Positions 9,291 to 19,154 of a stretch of DNA of 64,000 nt are shown piece by piece. The stretch spans positions 1-64,000 of the forward strand of contig DATHNE010000207.1 in NCBI GenBank assembly GCA_035486355.1, read 5' to 3'. Source of the DNA: Palsa-883 sp035486355. Lineage in GTDB: Bacteria > Pseudomonadota > Alphaproteobacteria > Acetobacterales > Acetobacteraceae. Every line of letters starts with the position of its first letter. Position 1 is the stretch's first letter. The notes beneath the pieces were generated by a model. That model had not been told where the DNA came from, made no database searches, and worked only from the letters and a program-made list of their open reading frames with translations. Position numbers and translations under genes: made by a program.

Positions 9291-9294
<4 letters not shown>
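8338..9294 (+). CDS. Branched-chain amino-acid-type ABC transporter permease (LivH family)
   Basis: A 318-residue polytopic membrane protein of the LivH type. The N-terminal helix AAGAIIGCIYGLMCVGLGL, the conserved MKVINFAQGELLMLGMY and the C-terminal GMGSILGAFWGGLTVGF are diagnostic. About eight membrane spans are expected. I start it at the GTG at 8338, preceded by GGGAA; an in-frame ATG at 8368 is the alternative. Its stop overlaps the start of the fused permease-ATPase (ATGA). With the neighbouring genes it forms a HAAT-family importer. Location inside a CoA-catabolic island suggests an aromatic or branched acid rather than Leu/Ile/Val as ligand, which is inference. Confidence 0.92.
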
Positions 9295-11037
<1,743 letters not shown>

Positions 11038-11045
<8 letters not shown>

Positions 11046-11754
11046 GATCAACGCGGTGTCAGTGGACTACGGCGGCCTCCACGCATTGACCCAGGTCTCG
11101 TTGACCGTGCGCGAAGGTCAGTTCGTCACCGTGGTCGGCCCGAACGGCGCCGGCAAATCCACATTGTTCAAGGCGATCAGTGGCGTGGTGCCAACCGTCA
11201 ACGGCGGCATCCGCTTCAACGGCGCCGACCTGCTGGCCCAGCCCGCCGCACGCCGCGCCCATCTGGGCATCGCGCATGTGCCGGAAGGCCGCCAAGTGTT
11301 CCGCACGTTGACCGTGCGCGAAAACCTGGAAATGGGCGCCTACACCGATAGCGGCACGAAACAATGGCGGCACACGCTGGACCGCATCCACACCCTATTC
11401 CCCATTCTCGCCGAGCGCGAGGCTCAGCTCGCAGGCACGCTGTCCGGCGGCGAACAACAGATGCTGGCGATTGGACGCGGCCTGGCCTCGGCGCCGCGTC
11501 TGCTGATGCTGGACGAGCCGTCGATGGGCCTGGCCCCCGCGGTCACCGACACGATCTTCGAACGCATCTCTCAGGTGCATCGCGAGGATGGGCTGACCAT
11601 TCTCTTGGTGGAACAACGCGTCGCCGAGGCGCTGGAGCTGTCGGACTACGGCTATGTGCTGGAAGCCGGCCGCGTGGTGCTGGAGGGCGCGTATCAGACC
11701 TTGCTTGCCGACGACCGGGTTCGGCGCTCCTATCTGGGCATCGGCGACGAATAG
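11038..11754 (+). CDS. ABC transporter ATP-binding protein (LivF family)
   Basis: A 238-residue ATPase with every expected motif: Walker A GPNGAGKST, Q-loop in HVPEGRQVFRTLTVREN, signature LSGGEQQ, Walker B LLMLDEPSMGLAP and H-loop VEQRV. It is the second nucleotide-binding subunit of the Liv-type importer and pairs with the ATPase half of the upstream fusion. The start overlaps the upstream coding end by 8 bases, which points to translational coupling. The substrate-binding protein follows after 28 bases. Since the fused partner has a weak signature motif, this subunit may form the more active ATP site; that part is inference. Confidence 0.93.
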
Positions 11755-11782
11755 ACCGAAAGGTACAACGGGAGGACACAAC

Positions 11783-13018
11783 ATGAGCAAATCAATCGGA
11801 CGACGCACCACGCTGGCGCTGAGCGCCGCGGCGGGTGCCGCCAGCTTGGCGGGACGGGCCCGCGCGCAGGCACCGAAGGAAGTCGAAATCGCCATGCTAG
11901 TCCCGCTGTCCGGACCATGGGCGCGGCAGGGCATCCTGGAAAAGATGGGTGCCGAGTTGGCGATCGAGGATGTGAACAACGCCGGCGGCATCAAGGCGTT
12001 GGGGGGTGCCAAGCTGAAGCTGGTCGAACTCGACACGCAAGACAGCGCCGAGAAGGCCAAGGATGCCGCGCAGCGCATGATCGCCCAGTACCCCAACCTG
12101 GTCGGCGGCTTCGGATGCTGGCTCTCCACCTTCACGCTGGCCGTCACTGAGGTGACGGAGCGTGCGCAACTGCCCTGGCTAACGCTGTCCTATTCAGACC
12201 TGATCACCGGGCGCGGCTACAAATACGTATTCCAGTCGTCGCCGACCGCGGACCAGCAATCGCAGGACATGGTGCCGGTGATCATGGCGCTGGCCGAGAA
12301 GGCCACCGGCAAACGGCCGACCAAGGTGGGGCTGATCGGCGACAACACCGCGGCGTCCGTCAGCTTCATGAAGCCGATCCGCGATCACGTGCTGAAGGAT
12401 GAAAAGCTGACGCCAGTAGTCGATCAGACCTACACGCCGCCCCTGAGCGACGCGACTACATTGGTGCAACCGGTGCGTAGCGCACACGCGGATTTCGTGC
12501 TGCTGACTTCGACCAACGTGCCGGACGACAAGCTGCTGGTCGACAAGTTCAACGAGTTCAACATGCCCGCGACCAAGGTCCCGCTGATCGGCAATGGCGG
12601 GCACTGGGCGGTGCCGGAGCTGCTGAAGGTTACGGGAGCGGACGAAATGGAGGGCGTGCTGGTGGGCCTCGCCAATTGGCCCGGCAAGGACGCCGCCGAT
12701 ATTGCCGCCCGCTTCATGAAGCGCACCGGTGAACCGTGGTTCGGGCATGATTCCATCTTTGCCTATGCGCACGTGATGATCCTGAAGGAGGCACTGGAGA
12801 AAGCCGGCGTCGCTGACCGCGTGAAGGTGAACGAGGCACTGCACGCGCTGAACATGACGACTGGCCCGGCGCTGCTGTTCCCTGGTGGCCACCTGCAATA
12901 CGACGAACGCGGCCGGCGCATCGGCGCGAAGATGGTGATGGTGCAATGGCAAGGCGGCAAGCCGGTGACGGTCTATCCGCCAGAAGTCGCCATCGCCGCC
13001 GCGAAGTGGAAGGCGTAG
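11783..13018 (+). CDS. ABC transporter periplasmic substrate-binding protein (LivJ/type I)
   Basis: A 411-residue solute-binding protein. The N-terminus SIGRRTTLALSAAAGAA with an ARAQA cleavage region is a twin-arginine-like export signal of about 30 residues. The mature part begins PKEVEIAMLVPLSGPWARQG and continues with ELAIEDVNNAGGI, the hallmark of type I periplasmic binding proteins. GGGAGGA precedes the ATG at 11783. It is the last gene of the importer operon, and a 10-bp perfect hairpin follows at 13030-13057. The pocket residues do not let me name the ligand; related proteins bind amino acids, aromatic acids or amides. Confidence 0.92.
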   Translation: MSKSIGRRTTLALSAAAGAASLAGRARAQAPKEVEIAMLVPLSGPWARQGILEKMGAELAIEDVNNAGGIKALGGAKLKLVELDTQDSAEKAKDAAQRMIAQYPNLVGGFGCWLSTFTLAVTEVTERAQLPWLTLSYSDLITGRGYKYVFQSSPTADQQSQDMVPVIMALAEKATGKRPTKVGLIGDNTAASVSFMKPIRDHVLKDEKLTPVVDQTYTPPLSDATTLVQPVRSAHADFVLLTSTNVPDDKLLVDKFNEFNMPATKVPLIGNGGHWAVPELLKVTGADEMEGVLVGLANWPGKDAADIAARFMKRTGEPWFGHDSIFAYAHVMILKEALEKAGVADRVKVNEALHALNMTTGPALLFPGGHLQYDERGRRIGAKMVMVQWQGGKPVTVYPPEVAIAAAKWKA

Positions 13019-13029
13019 AATGAATTCCT

Positions 13030-13057
13030 GTTATGGCCGGCCTTCGTCGGCCATAAC
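13030..13057. terminator. Hairpin between convergent genes, likely bidirectional terminator
   Basis: A perfect 10-bp stem (GTTATGGCCG paired with CGGCCATAAC) with an 8-base loop lies between the 3' ends of the substrate-binding-protein gene and the SDR gene. There is no strong T-run on either side, so termination efficiency is uncertain. Confidence 0.55.
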
Positions 13058-13065
13058 GGGAAGCC

Positions 13066-13812
13066 CTACGGTAGAAATGCCCCACCATTCACGTGAATCG
13101 TCTGCCCGGTGATGAATCGCGCCGGGGTGGTGATGAGATAATGCACCATCGCGGCGATCTCCTCCGGATAGCCCATTCGCCCGGCCAGATTGTCCGGCAG
13201 ATGCGCCCGTCCACTGTTCCCCCCAGCGGCGGCGCCGCGGATCGTATTGATTGATCCCGGAACGACAATATTCACCGTGATATGTGACGACGCCAGCTCC
13301 TTTGCCAACGCGCGCGTCAGTCCGACCATGCCTGCCTTGGCAGTCACCGCGTGGACGCGGCCGACCGCGCCGATATGCGCAGAAATGCCACCAATATTGA
13401 TGATGCATCCGCCACCCGCTGCCGCGATATGCGGTGCGGCCGCATGCGCGCAATAGAACGCACCATCCAACGTGCTGCCGAGGATCTCCCGCCATTCCTC
13501 CGGCGTCAGCTCCGCGAATTTCGTCTGCCGCCGCACCGAGGCATTGTTCACCAGCACGTCCAGCCGGCCGAACTGCGCCATCGTTGCCTCGACCAGCCCA
13601 CGCGCCTGGGCCGGATCGGAAATATCTGCCAAATGCACCGCGGCCTCACCACCCGCCTCGCGCACCAGCGCCGCTGTTGTTTCGCAATCGTCACGGGAAC
13701 TGCGGGCGGTCACCATCACACGCATGCCATCGCGACCGAAGGCGATCGCCGTGGCGCGGCCGATGTTCAAGGCACTGCCGGTGACCAGTGCCACTCTGGG
13801 TTCGTCGGTCAT
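13066..13812 (-). CDS. SDR-family protein with a substituted catalytic triad
   Basis: A 248-residue Rossmann protein: nucleotide-binding TGSALNIGRA near residue 11, NNAS near 88, and the C-terminal GQTIHVNGGAF. A gap-free alignment by eye with classical SDRs gives Gly where the catalytic Ser sits (NIGG), Ala (with His before it) where the Tyr sits (HAVTAK) and Thr in place of the structural Asn (STLDGAF). Only the Lys of YxxxK remains. It may bind NAD(P) but use different chemistry, or be a divergent subfamily. It is transcribed divergently from the carboxymuconolactone-decarboxylase-like gene with 81 bp between starts, so the two may share control. Confidence 0.85.
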   Translation of the reverse strand: MTDEPRVALVTGSALNIGRATAIAFGRDGMRVMVTARSSRDDCETTAALVREAGGEAAVHLADISDPAQARGLVEATMAQFGRLDVLVNNASVRRQTKFAELTPEEWREILGSTLDGAFYCAHAAAPHIAAAGGGCIINIGGISAHIGAVGRVHAVTAKAGMVGLTRALAKELASSHITVNIVVPGSINTIRGAAAGGNSGRAHLPDNLAGRMGYPEEIAAMVHYLITTPARFITGQTIHVNGGAFLP

Positions 13813-13893
13813 ACATCCCTCCGTTCGATCGCCCGATTGGACTCGATCAGGCGGTTGGTGTGCAATAGGCGCACCGAGCAAATGGAGGAAATC

Positions 13894-14220
13894 ATGGCCC
13901 AAATCCCGACGAGTGCCTCGCGTGACCGCGTGCGCAATACCGTGCCGAAGATGATCGAGCTGACCGAGAAGGTATTGTTTGGCGACGTGTGGGAACGACC
14001 GCAATTGTCCAAGCGCGATCGCAGCCTGATCGTCTGTGCGACCTTGATCGCGACCTACCGGCCAGAGCAGTTGCGCGGCCATCTGGAGCGCGCACTGACC
14101 AACGGCGTGACCAAGGAAGAGCTGTCCGAGGTGATCACCCATCTCGCCTTCTACGCCGGCTGGCCGGCGGCGATGTCCGCGGCAAACATTGCGCGCGAGG
14201 TATTCGAGGCCAATCCGTAA
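13894..14220 (+). CDS. Carboxymuconolactone decarboxylase (AhpD-like) family protein
   Basis: A compact 108-residue protein. The core RDRSLIVCATLIATYRPEQLRGHLERALTNGVTK and HLAFYAGWPAAMSA match the gamma-carboxymuconolactone decarboxylase family. There is no CxxC pair, so it is not an AhpD-type peroxidase-linked reductase. GGAGG lies 4-8 bases ahead of the ATG at 13894, which decides against the in-frame ATG at 13882. It sits 12 bases before the dehydrogenase gene in one rightward transcript. Ring-opened lactone or a related enzyme step in the neighbouring pathway is plausible but unproven. Confidence 0.88.
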   Translation: MAQIPTSASRDRVRNTVPKMIELTEKVLFGDVWERPQLSKRDRSLIVCATLIATYRPEQLRGHLERALTNGVTKEELSEVITHLAFYAGWPAAMSAANIAREVFEANP

Positions 14221-14232
14221 GGAGCGACTGAT

Positions 14233-15180
14233 ATGAAGGCGGGGTTCATCGGCCTTGGCACCATGGGTGCCAGCATGGCCGCCAATCTGCAACGCGGCCT
14301 GACCGCGCGCGGCGACAGCCTGGTGGTGCACGATGTGCGGCGCGAGGCGGCCCAGCGTCACATCCAGGCCGGCGCACGCTGGGCCGACACACCGGCCGCG
14401 CTGGCGGCCGAGTGCGATGTCATTTTCAGTTCGCTGCCCGGACCACCCGAGTTTGAGGCGGTGGTGAATGGCCCCAGCGGTCTGCTGACCGGCATCCGCA
14501 GAGGCGCTGCCCATTTCGATCTGACGACGAACTCACCCACCACCATGCGCAAGGCCGCGGCTGACTACGATGCGAAGGGCGCGTTCCTGTTCGATGCCCC
14601 GGTCAGCGGTGGGCCGCGCGGTGCGCAAACTGGAAAGCTCGCAGTGTGGTGCGGCGGTGATCAGGCAGGGTTCGATACCTGGAAGCCAACGCTGGATCTG
14701 TTCGCCGACCAGGCCAGCTATGTTGGGCCGATCGGTGCCGGATCCGTCGCAAAGCTGGTGCACAACTGCTTCGGCTACATCATGACCGCGGGTGCGGCCG
14801 AGGTGTTCACCATGGGGGTAAAGGCTGGTATCGAACCACTGGCAATCTGGGAGGCAGTGCGCCAGGGCGCCATCGGCCGGCGCGGCGCCTTCGACTCGCT
14901 TACGGATCAGTTCCTGCCCAACAAATACGAACCCCCCGCCTTCGCGCTGCGGCTGGCACACAAGGACGTTTTCCTCGCCACCCAGGTCGGGCGAGAGCTG
15001 AACGTACCGATGCGTCTGGCAAATATCGCGCTGTCAGATTTGACTGAGGCGCTGAATCGCGGCTGGGGCAATCAGGACTCGCGCGCGATCATGAAGTTGC
15101 AGATCGAGCGCGCCGGCGTCGAGGTCGCCGTGGATCAGCAGCGCATCGCGGAAGCGTTGGACAAGAACCCGCGGAAGTAG
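14233..15180 (+). CDS. NAD(P)-dependent oxidoreductase, 3-hydroxyisobutyrate dehydrogenase family
   Basis: A 315-residue beta-hydroxyacid dehydrogenase. Family marks are the dinucleotide motif GFIGLGTMGASMAANL, the substrate loop DAPVSGGPRGAQTGKL and the catalytic Lys174 in GSVAKLVHNC. The C-terminal all-helical domain is complete. Such enzymes oxidise beta-hydroxy acids (3-hydroxyisobutyrate, tartronate semialdehyde, sulfolactaldehyde and others) with NAD or NADP. It follows the carboxymuconolactone-decarboxylase-like gene by 12 bases. A palindromic repeat lies directly after its stop. The exact hydroxy acid is not predictable from sequence. Confidence 0.9.
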   Translation: MKAGFIGLGTMGASMAANLQRGLTARGDSLVVHDVRREAAQRHIQAGARWADTPAALAAECDVIFSSLPGPPEFEAVVNGPSGLLTGIRRGAAHFDLTTNSPTTMRKAAADYDAKGAFLFDAPVSGGPRGAQTGKLAVWCGGDQAGFDTWKPTLDLFADQASYVGPIGAGSVAKLVHNCFGYIMTAGAAEVFTMGVKAGIEPLAIWEAVRQGAIGRRGAFDSLTDQFLPNKYEPPAFALRLAHKDVFLATQVGRELNVPMRLANIALSDLTEALNRGWGNQDSRAIMKLQIERAGVEVAVDQQRIAEALDKNPRK

Positions 15181-15189
15181 CGACGTACA

Positions 15190-15301
15190 CCTCTCCCGAT
15201 TCGCGGGAGAGGTCGGCGCGAAGCGCCGGGTGAGGGTGCTTCATGCTCTCCCCCTCACCCGCGTCGTGCTGCTCCCCGGCCTCTCCCGCACGCGGGAGAG
15301 G
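15190..15301. repeat. Dispersed palindromic intergenic repeat, family A
   Basis: About 110 bp of nested inverted repeat: CCTCTCCCG..CGGGAGAGG at the left, a GGTGAGGGTG / CCCCTCACCC pair in the middle, and CCTCTCCCGCACGCGGGAGAGG at the right. It fills the gap between two convergent genes, where it may also end transcription. Related copies occur at 23526, 28695 and 63961. Confidence 0.8.
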
Positions 15302-15310
15302 CGTACAGCA

Positions 15311-16543
15311 TCAGGTCACCGGCGGCCGCGGCACGTGAAATCGTGGCTCACGCCACAGGCCACTGCGCATCACATCATCCAGCACCGCCACCGCATCCCA
15401 TACATCAGCAAACCGCACGTACAACGGTGCCACCCCAAACCGCATCACATCAGGCGCACGGAAATCCCCGATCACACCGCGCGAGATCAGCGCCTGCATG
15501 ATCGGATACCCATTGGGATGCGCCACCGAAACTTGGCTGCCACGCTCCGACGACCGCGGCGTCAACATACGGAACCCATGCGCGTTGCACAATGGTTCCA
15601 TTAATGTCATGAACAGCTCGGTCAACCGCAGCGACTTCTCGCGCACCGCCGCACCCGGCGCCTCGTTCATGATATCGACGCCCACATCCAGCGGCACGAG
15701 GCTCAGAATCGGTGGTGTGCCCACCACCGCCCGCGCGATCCCTGCCGCCGGCCGATACGCCGCCGCGAATTCGAATGGCGCCGCATGCCCAAGCCACCCT
15801 GTCATTGGCGATCGGAACGCCGCCTGCAAGCGTGGCGCAATCATCAGGAACGCGGGCGCCCCCGGGCCACCGTTCAAATATTTGTATCCACACCCCACCG
15901 CCAGATCGACATCATCTGCCGCCAATTGCAACGGCACCGCGCCAACCGAGTGCGACAGATCCCACAGCACCAGCGCTCCCACCGCATGCGCTGCCGCCGT
16001 CAGCTTCGTCATGTCATGCATCGCACCCGTGCGATAGTTGACGTGTGTCAGCGTCAACACCGCGACATCCGAATCCAGCGCCGCCACCGGATCGTCCACC
16101 GCACGCAGCTCATACCCGGGCCCCAGCAGCTCCATCAACCCTTGCGCGATATACAGATCGGTCGGGAAATTGCCCGCTTCGGTCACCATCACACGCCGAT
16201 CCGGCCGCAACGCCAATGCCCCTGCCAACAGCTTGAACAAATTCACCGAGGTGGAATCTGCCACCACCACACTATCCGGCTCCGCACCAATCAGCCGCCC
16301 GATCTTCCCACCCACCTGGAACGGCAGGCCCATCCACCCATGCGCCGTCCATGACCGGATCAGCGATTGCCCCCATTGCCGCGAAAGCACCTCCGCAATG
16401 CGCCCCGGCACAGCCTTCGGCACTGGCCCCAGCGAATTGCCATCCAGATAGATCACCCCTTCCGGCAGAGTGAACCGCTCCCGAAACGGTGCCAACACAT
16501 CCGCCACATCTAGCGCCGCCAGCTCCGCGCGTGAGACCACCAC
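15311..16543 (-). CDS. kynU: Kynureninase
   Basis: A 410-residue PLP enzyme that cleaves kynurenine to anthranilate and alanine. Visible features are YLDGNSLGPVPKAV near residue 32, DSTSVNLFKLL (phosphate-binding region), WDLSHSVGAVP and the PLP lysine Lys221 in GCGYKYLNGGPGAPAF, all characteristic. The C-terminal small domain with RFGVAPLYVRFADVWDAV is present. I start at the GTG at 16543: AAGGAGGA ends 6 bases upstream. A GTG at 16549 would abut that site directly. The upstream SDR stop lies within these bases, so the genes are coupled. No kynA or kynB is in view, so the tryptophan pathway is either split or incomplete here. Confidence 0.93.
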   Translation of the reverse strand: MVVSRAELAALDVADVLAPFRERFTLPEGVIYLDGNSLGPVPKAVPGRIAEVLSRQWGQSLIRSWTAHGWMGLPFQVGGKIGRLIGAEPDSVVVADSTSVNLFKLLAGALALRPDRRVMVTEAGNFPTDLYIAQGLMELLGPGYELRAVDDPVAALDSDVAVLTLTHVNYRTGAMHDMTKLTAAAHAVGALVLWDLSHSVGAVPLQLAADDVDLAVGCGYKYLNGGPGAPAFLMIAPRLQAAFRSPMTGWLGHAAPFEFAAAYRPAAGIARAVVGTPPILSLVPLDVGVDIMNEAPGAAVREKSLRLTELFMTLMEPLCNAHGFRMLTPRSSERGSQVSVAHPNGYPIMQALISRGVIGDFRAPDVMRFGVAPLYVRFADVWDAVAVLDDVMRSGLWREPRFHVPRPPVT

Positions 16544-16545
16544 GC

Positions 16546-17328
16546 TCACTCCTCCTTCTGCATCACGATCCCGGCCGTGGTGCCACCATCCACCACCAAC
16601 GTTTGCCCGGTCACGAAGCAACCCGCGGTCGACGCCAGGAACACCGCAGCTCCCGCAATATCATCCGGCTCGCCGATCCGCTGCAGCGGCACATCCCTCG
16701 TCGCGCGCCGATGCCGCACCGGATCGGTCCACAATGCCTTGGCAAAATCCGTCCGCACCAACCCCGGTGCGATACAGTTTACCCGCACGTTCTTCGGTCC
16801 CCACTCCACCGCGAGGTTACGCGCCATCTGCATGTCGGCGGCCTTCGAAATCGCATACAGCCCCAACGAGGCCGACCCACGCAGCCCGCCGATCGACGAA
16901 ATGATGATGAACGCCCCGCCACCCCGTGCCGCCATCAACGGGCACACCATATTCCCCAGCCAGAAATTGCTGCGCACATTGGCGCCCATCACGCGTTCAT
17001 ACACCTCATCCGAGGCACCCGCCGCTGGCCCCAGATACGGATTCACCGCCGCATTGCTGATGAAGATGTCGATGCCGCCCCACAACGCCACGGTCTGATC
17101 CACCAGCGCCTGCAGCTCGTCCTTGCGCGCGATATGGCACGGGATCACCGCCGCCTCACCACCCTTGGCGCGAATTCCTACCGCCACCTCCTCGCACGCA
17201 TCGGCCTTGCGCGAGGACACCACCACCTTCGCGCCGTGCTCACCCAATCGTTCGGCAATCGCGCGACCGATGCCTTTGCTCGAACCAGTGACGATGGCGA
17301 CCTTACCGGTGAGATCGAACAGCGACAT
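16546..17328 (-). CDS. SDR-family oxidoreductase (classical)
   Basis: A 260-residue classical short-chain dehydrogenase. TGSSKGIGRA binds the nucleotide, SNAAVNPY is the NNAG-like motif, the catalytic Ser is in IIISSIGG, and YAISK gives Tyr and Lys; GQTLVVDGG closes the fold. The family resembles DHRS4-type carbonyl reductases and 3-oxoacyl-reductase-like proteins. It is the upstream partner of kynureninase with overlapping stop and ribosome site. The ATG at 17328 is preceded immediately by an in-frame GTG that could serve instead. The substrate is unknown; cotranscription with kynU hints at an aromatic or amino-acid-derived carbonyl. Confidence 0.9.
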   Translation of the reverse strand: MSLFDLTGKVAIVTGSSKGIGRAIAERLGEHGAKVVVSSRKADACEEVAVGIRAKGGEAAVIPCHIARKDELQALVDQTVALWGGIDIFISNAAVNPYLGPAAGASDEVYERVMGANVRSNFWLGNMVCPLMAARGGGAFIIISSIGGLRGSASLGLYAISKAADMQMARNLAVEWGPKNVRVNCIAPGLVRTDFAKALWTDPVRHRRATRDVPLQRIGEPDDIAGAAVFLASTAGCFVTGQTLVVDGGTTAGIVMQKEE

Positions 17329-17383
17329 CACGTTTCCCCTTGCGGCTCTTTATCGAGTATCGGTGGCGTCCCACAAACGTCAA

Positions 17384-19072
17384 TCAGACCTGCGGCCGTA
17401 ACGCCCGCACCGCGTCATCCACGGTGCGAAACACCTGCTTCGGTCCCAATGCGGCAATCAAACCCGAACGCCCGGCCTGCAATTGCGCGCGCTCGCCCAA
17501 CAGCCGCGTCAAGGCCACCGTGATACCGCCATCGCGGAGCCGCGCAATGGTCTGCTGCAACACCCGCGAGCCGGTGTAATCGATGTCGATCATACCGCTC
17601 GCCTCCAGCACCACCAGTGTCACCGAGTGCCGCATTGCCACCAGCTCCGTCAGGCGACGACACACGTAACTCGCGTTGGTGAAGTTGATCGGCGCCGCCA
17701 GCCCGAACACCAGCACGCCCGGCTCACGCTTGCTGGCTGCATCCTCCATCGGCGGCCACCACACCGTGGTGCCGGGCACCCGCAGCAGCTCCGTGCACAG
17801 CGGGCGCGCGATGATGGTGAAACTGTGCAAGAGCGACAGCACGATGCTGATCAGCATTCCGGTCTGGATCGGCAACAGGATGACCGAGCCAGCGCTCGCC
17901 GCGACCAACAGGATCTCCGTGCCACCATAGCGCAGGATGCGCGCCATCTCCCTCACCTGAAAGATCCGGCAGGCGATCGATATCAGCAGGCCACCCAACG
18001 CCGCTTGCGGAATGACCGCCAGCAGCTCAGCTCCAAACAGCGCCAGCACACCCGCCAGCACCACCGCGACCAAGCCGGCGAGCTGCGTATGACCGCCACC
18101 CTCCGCCACCACCGAGGTGTTTGGCGGGCTGGCATTCACCGCGAACGCCCCGAACAGCCCAGCCAGCACGCAGCCGGCACCCACGCCACCGAAATCGCGG
18201 CTGACATGGCGTGGGCCGCCGGCCTCCGATGGATAGGCACGCAGCACCGCGGCGCTCTGCATCATGCAGACCAGTGCCACGATGAACGCCAATGGCAACA
18301 GCGGTTCGAGATCGCGTAGCGTATTAATCGACGGCAGGTGCGGGCGCATCGTGACCGGTGGAAGTGACCCAAGCACGGGCACCACGTCGGCCGATGGATG
18401 CAGCACCCACACCACACCTGCCGCCAGCAGCAACGCCAGCAGCGCACCTGGCACGCGCGGCGCCAGATGTGATGTGGCCAATGAAAGCGCCAGCACGCAC
18501 AGGCCAATGACAATCGTCATCGGGTGCGCCTCCGGCACATGCCGCAGGATGCCAACCAACTGCGATGGGAGCCGCCCTGGCGCATTAGGCACGTTCAGGA
18601 TCGCAGGCAACTGGCTGATGATGATGTGAACCGCGATGCCAGCCAGGAAGCCGGTGATCACCGGCCCCGACAACAGGTCGGCGATCCAGCCAGCCCGCAG
18701 CACCGCCGCGCCGATCAGTATCGCGCCAACCAACAGGGCCAGCAGCGCGGCGGCCTCGGGATAGTTCAACCCACCGCCCGCCGCGACGGTGGCCAGGCCG
18801 CCTGCGAAGATCGTTGCGATCGTGGAATCGGAACCCACCGACAGGAAACGATTGCTGCCGAACAGCGCGAAACCAACAGTTCCGCCGATGAAGGCAACCA
18901 GCCCGACCGACGGCGACACGCCCACCAGCCGCGCGGTCGCCAGTTGCGCCGGCAAGGCAACGGCGGCAAGCGCCAGCCCGGCCATCAGGTCGCCCCGCAG
19001 CCAATCGCGCCGCCATCCGCGCAATGAAGCCACCAACAGCGGCGCGCGGTCAGGTTCTTCGGCGAGTGCCAT
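17384..19072 (-). CDS. SulP-family anion transporter with C-terminal STAS domain
   Basis: A 562-residue inner-membrane protein. The SulP core (GDLMAGLALAAVALPAQLATARLVG at the start, then about 12-14 hydrophobic spans) fills residues 30-420. The C-terminal STAS domain runs from about 450, with LEASGMIDIDYTGSRVL as its signature. SulP proteins move sulfate, bicarbonate, dicarboxylates or other anions. The ATG at 19072 precedes ALAEEPDRAP; an upstream start in the same frame is less likely. It stands alone, divergent from the YfcC-type carrier with 82 bp between starts. The transported ion is not evident. Confidence 0.9.
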   Translation of the reverse strand: MALAEEPDRAPLLVASLRGWRRDWLRGDLMAGLALAAVALPAQLATARLVGVSPSVGLVAFIGGTVGFALFGSNRFLSVGSDSTIATIFAGGLATVAAGGGLNYPEAAALLALLVGAILIGAAVLRAGWIADLLSGPVITGFLAGIAVHIIISQLPAILNVPNAPGRLPSQLVGILRHVPEAHPMTIVIGLCVLALSLATSHLAPRVPGALLALLLAAGVVWVLHPSADVVPVLGSLPPVTMRPHLPSINTLRDLEPLLPLAFIVALVCMMQSAAVLRAYPSEAGGPRHVSRDFGGVGAGCVLAGLFGAFAVNASPPNTSVVAEGGGHTQLAGLVAVVLAGVLALFGAELLAVIPQAALGGLLISIACRIFQVREMARILRYGGTEILLVAASAGSVILLPIQTGMLISIVLSLLHSFTIIARPLCTELLRVPGTTVWWPPMEDAASKREPGVLVFGLAAPINFTNASYVCRRLTELVAMRHSVTLVVLEASGMIDIDYTGSRVLQQTIARLRDGGITVALTRLLGERAQLQAGRSGLIAALGPKQVFRTVDDAVRALRPQV

Positions 19073-19154
19073 GTCCAGGAGTCTCGGCCGCAATCGCGGG
19101 ATGCACAATGGTCCCGTCGCGCGCTAGGCTGACGCGGGGCTCCGGGGGGTGACG

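Noticed and set aside
13066..13812. Frame error as the cause of the altered SDR triad
   Set aside because: The alignment is gap-free on both sides of the motif and the reading frame continues into the conserved NGG end, so a frameshift is unlikely.
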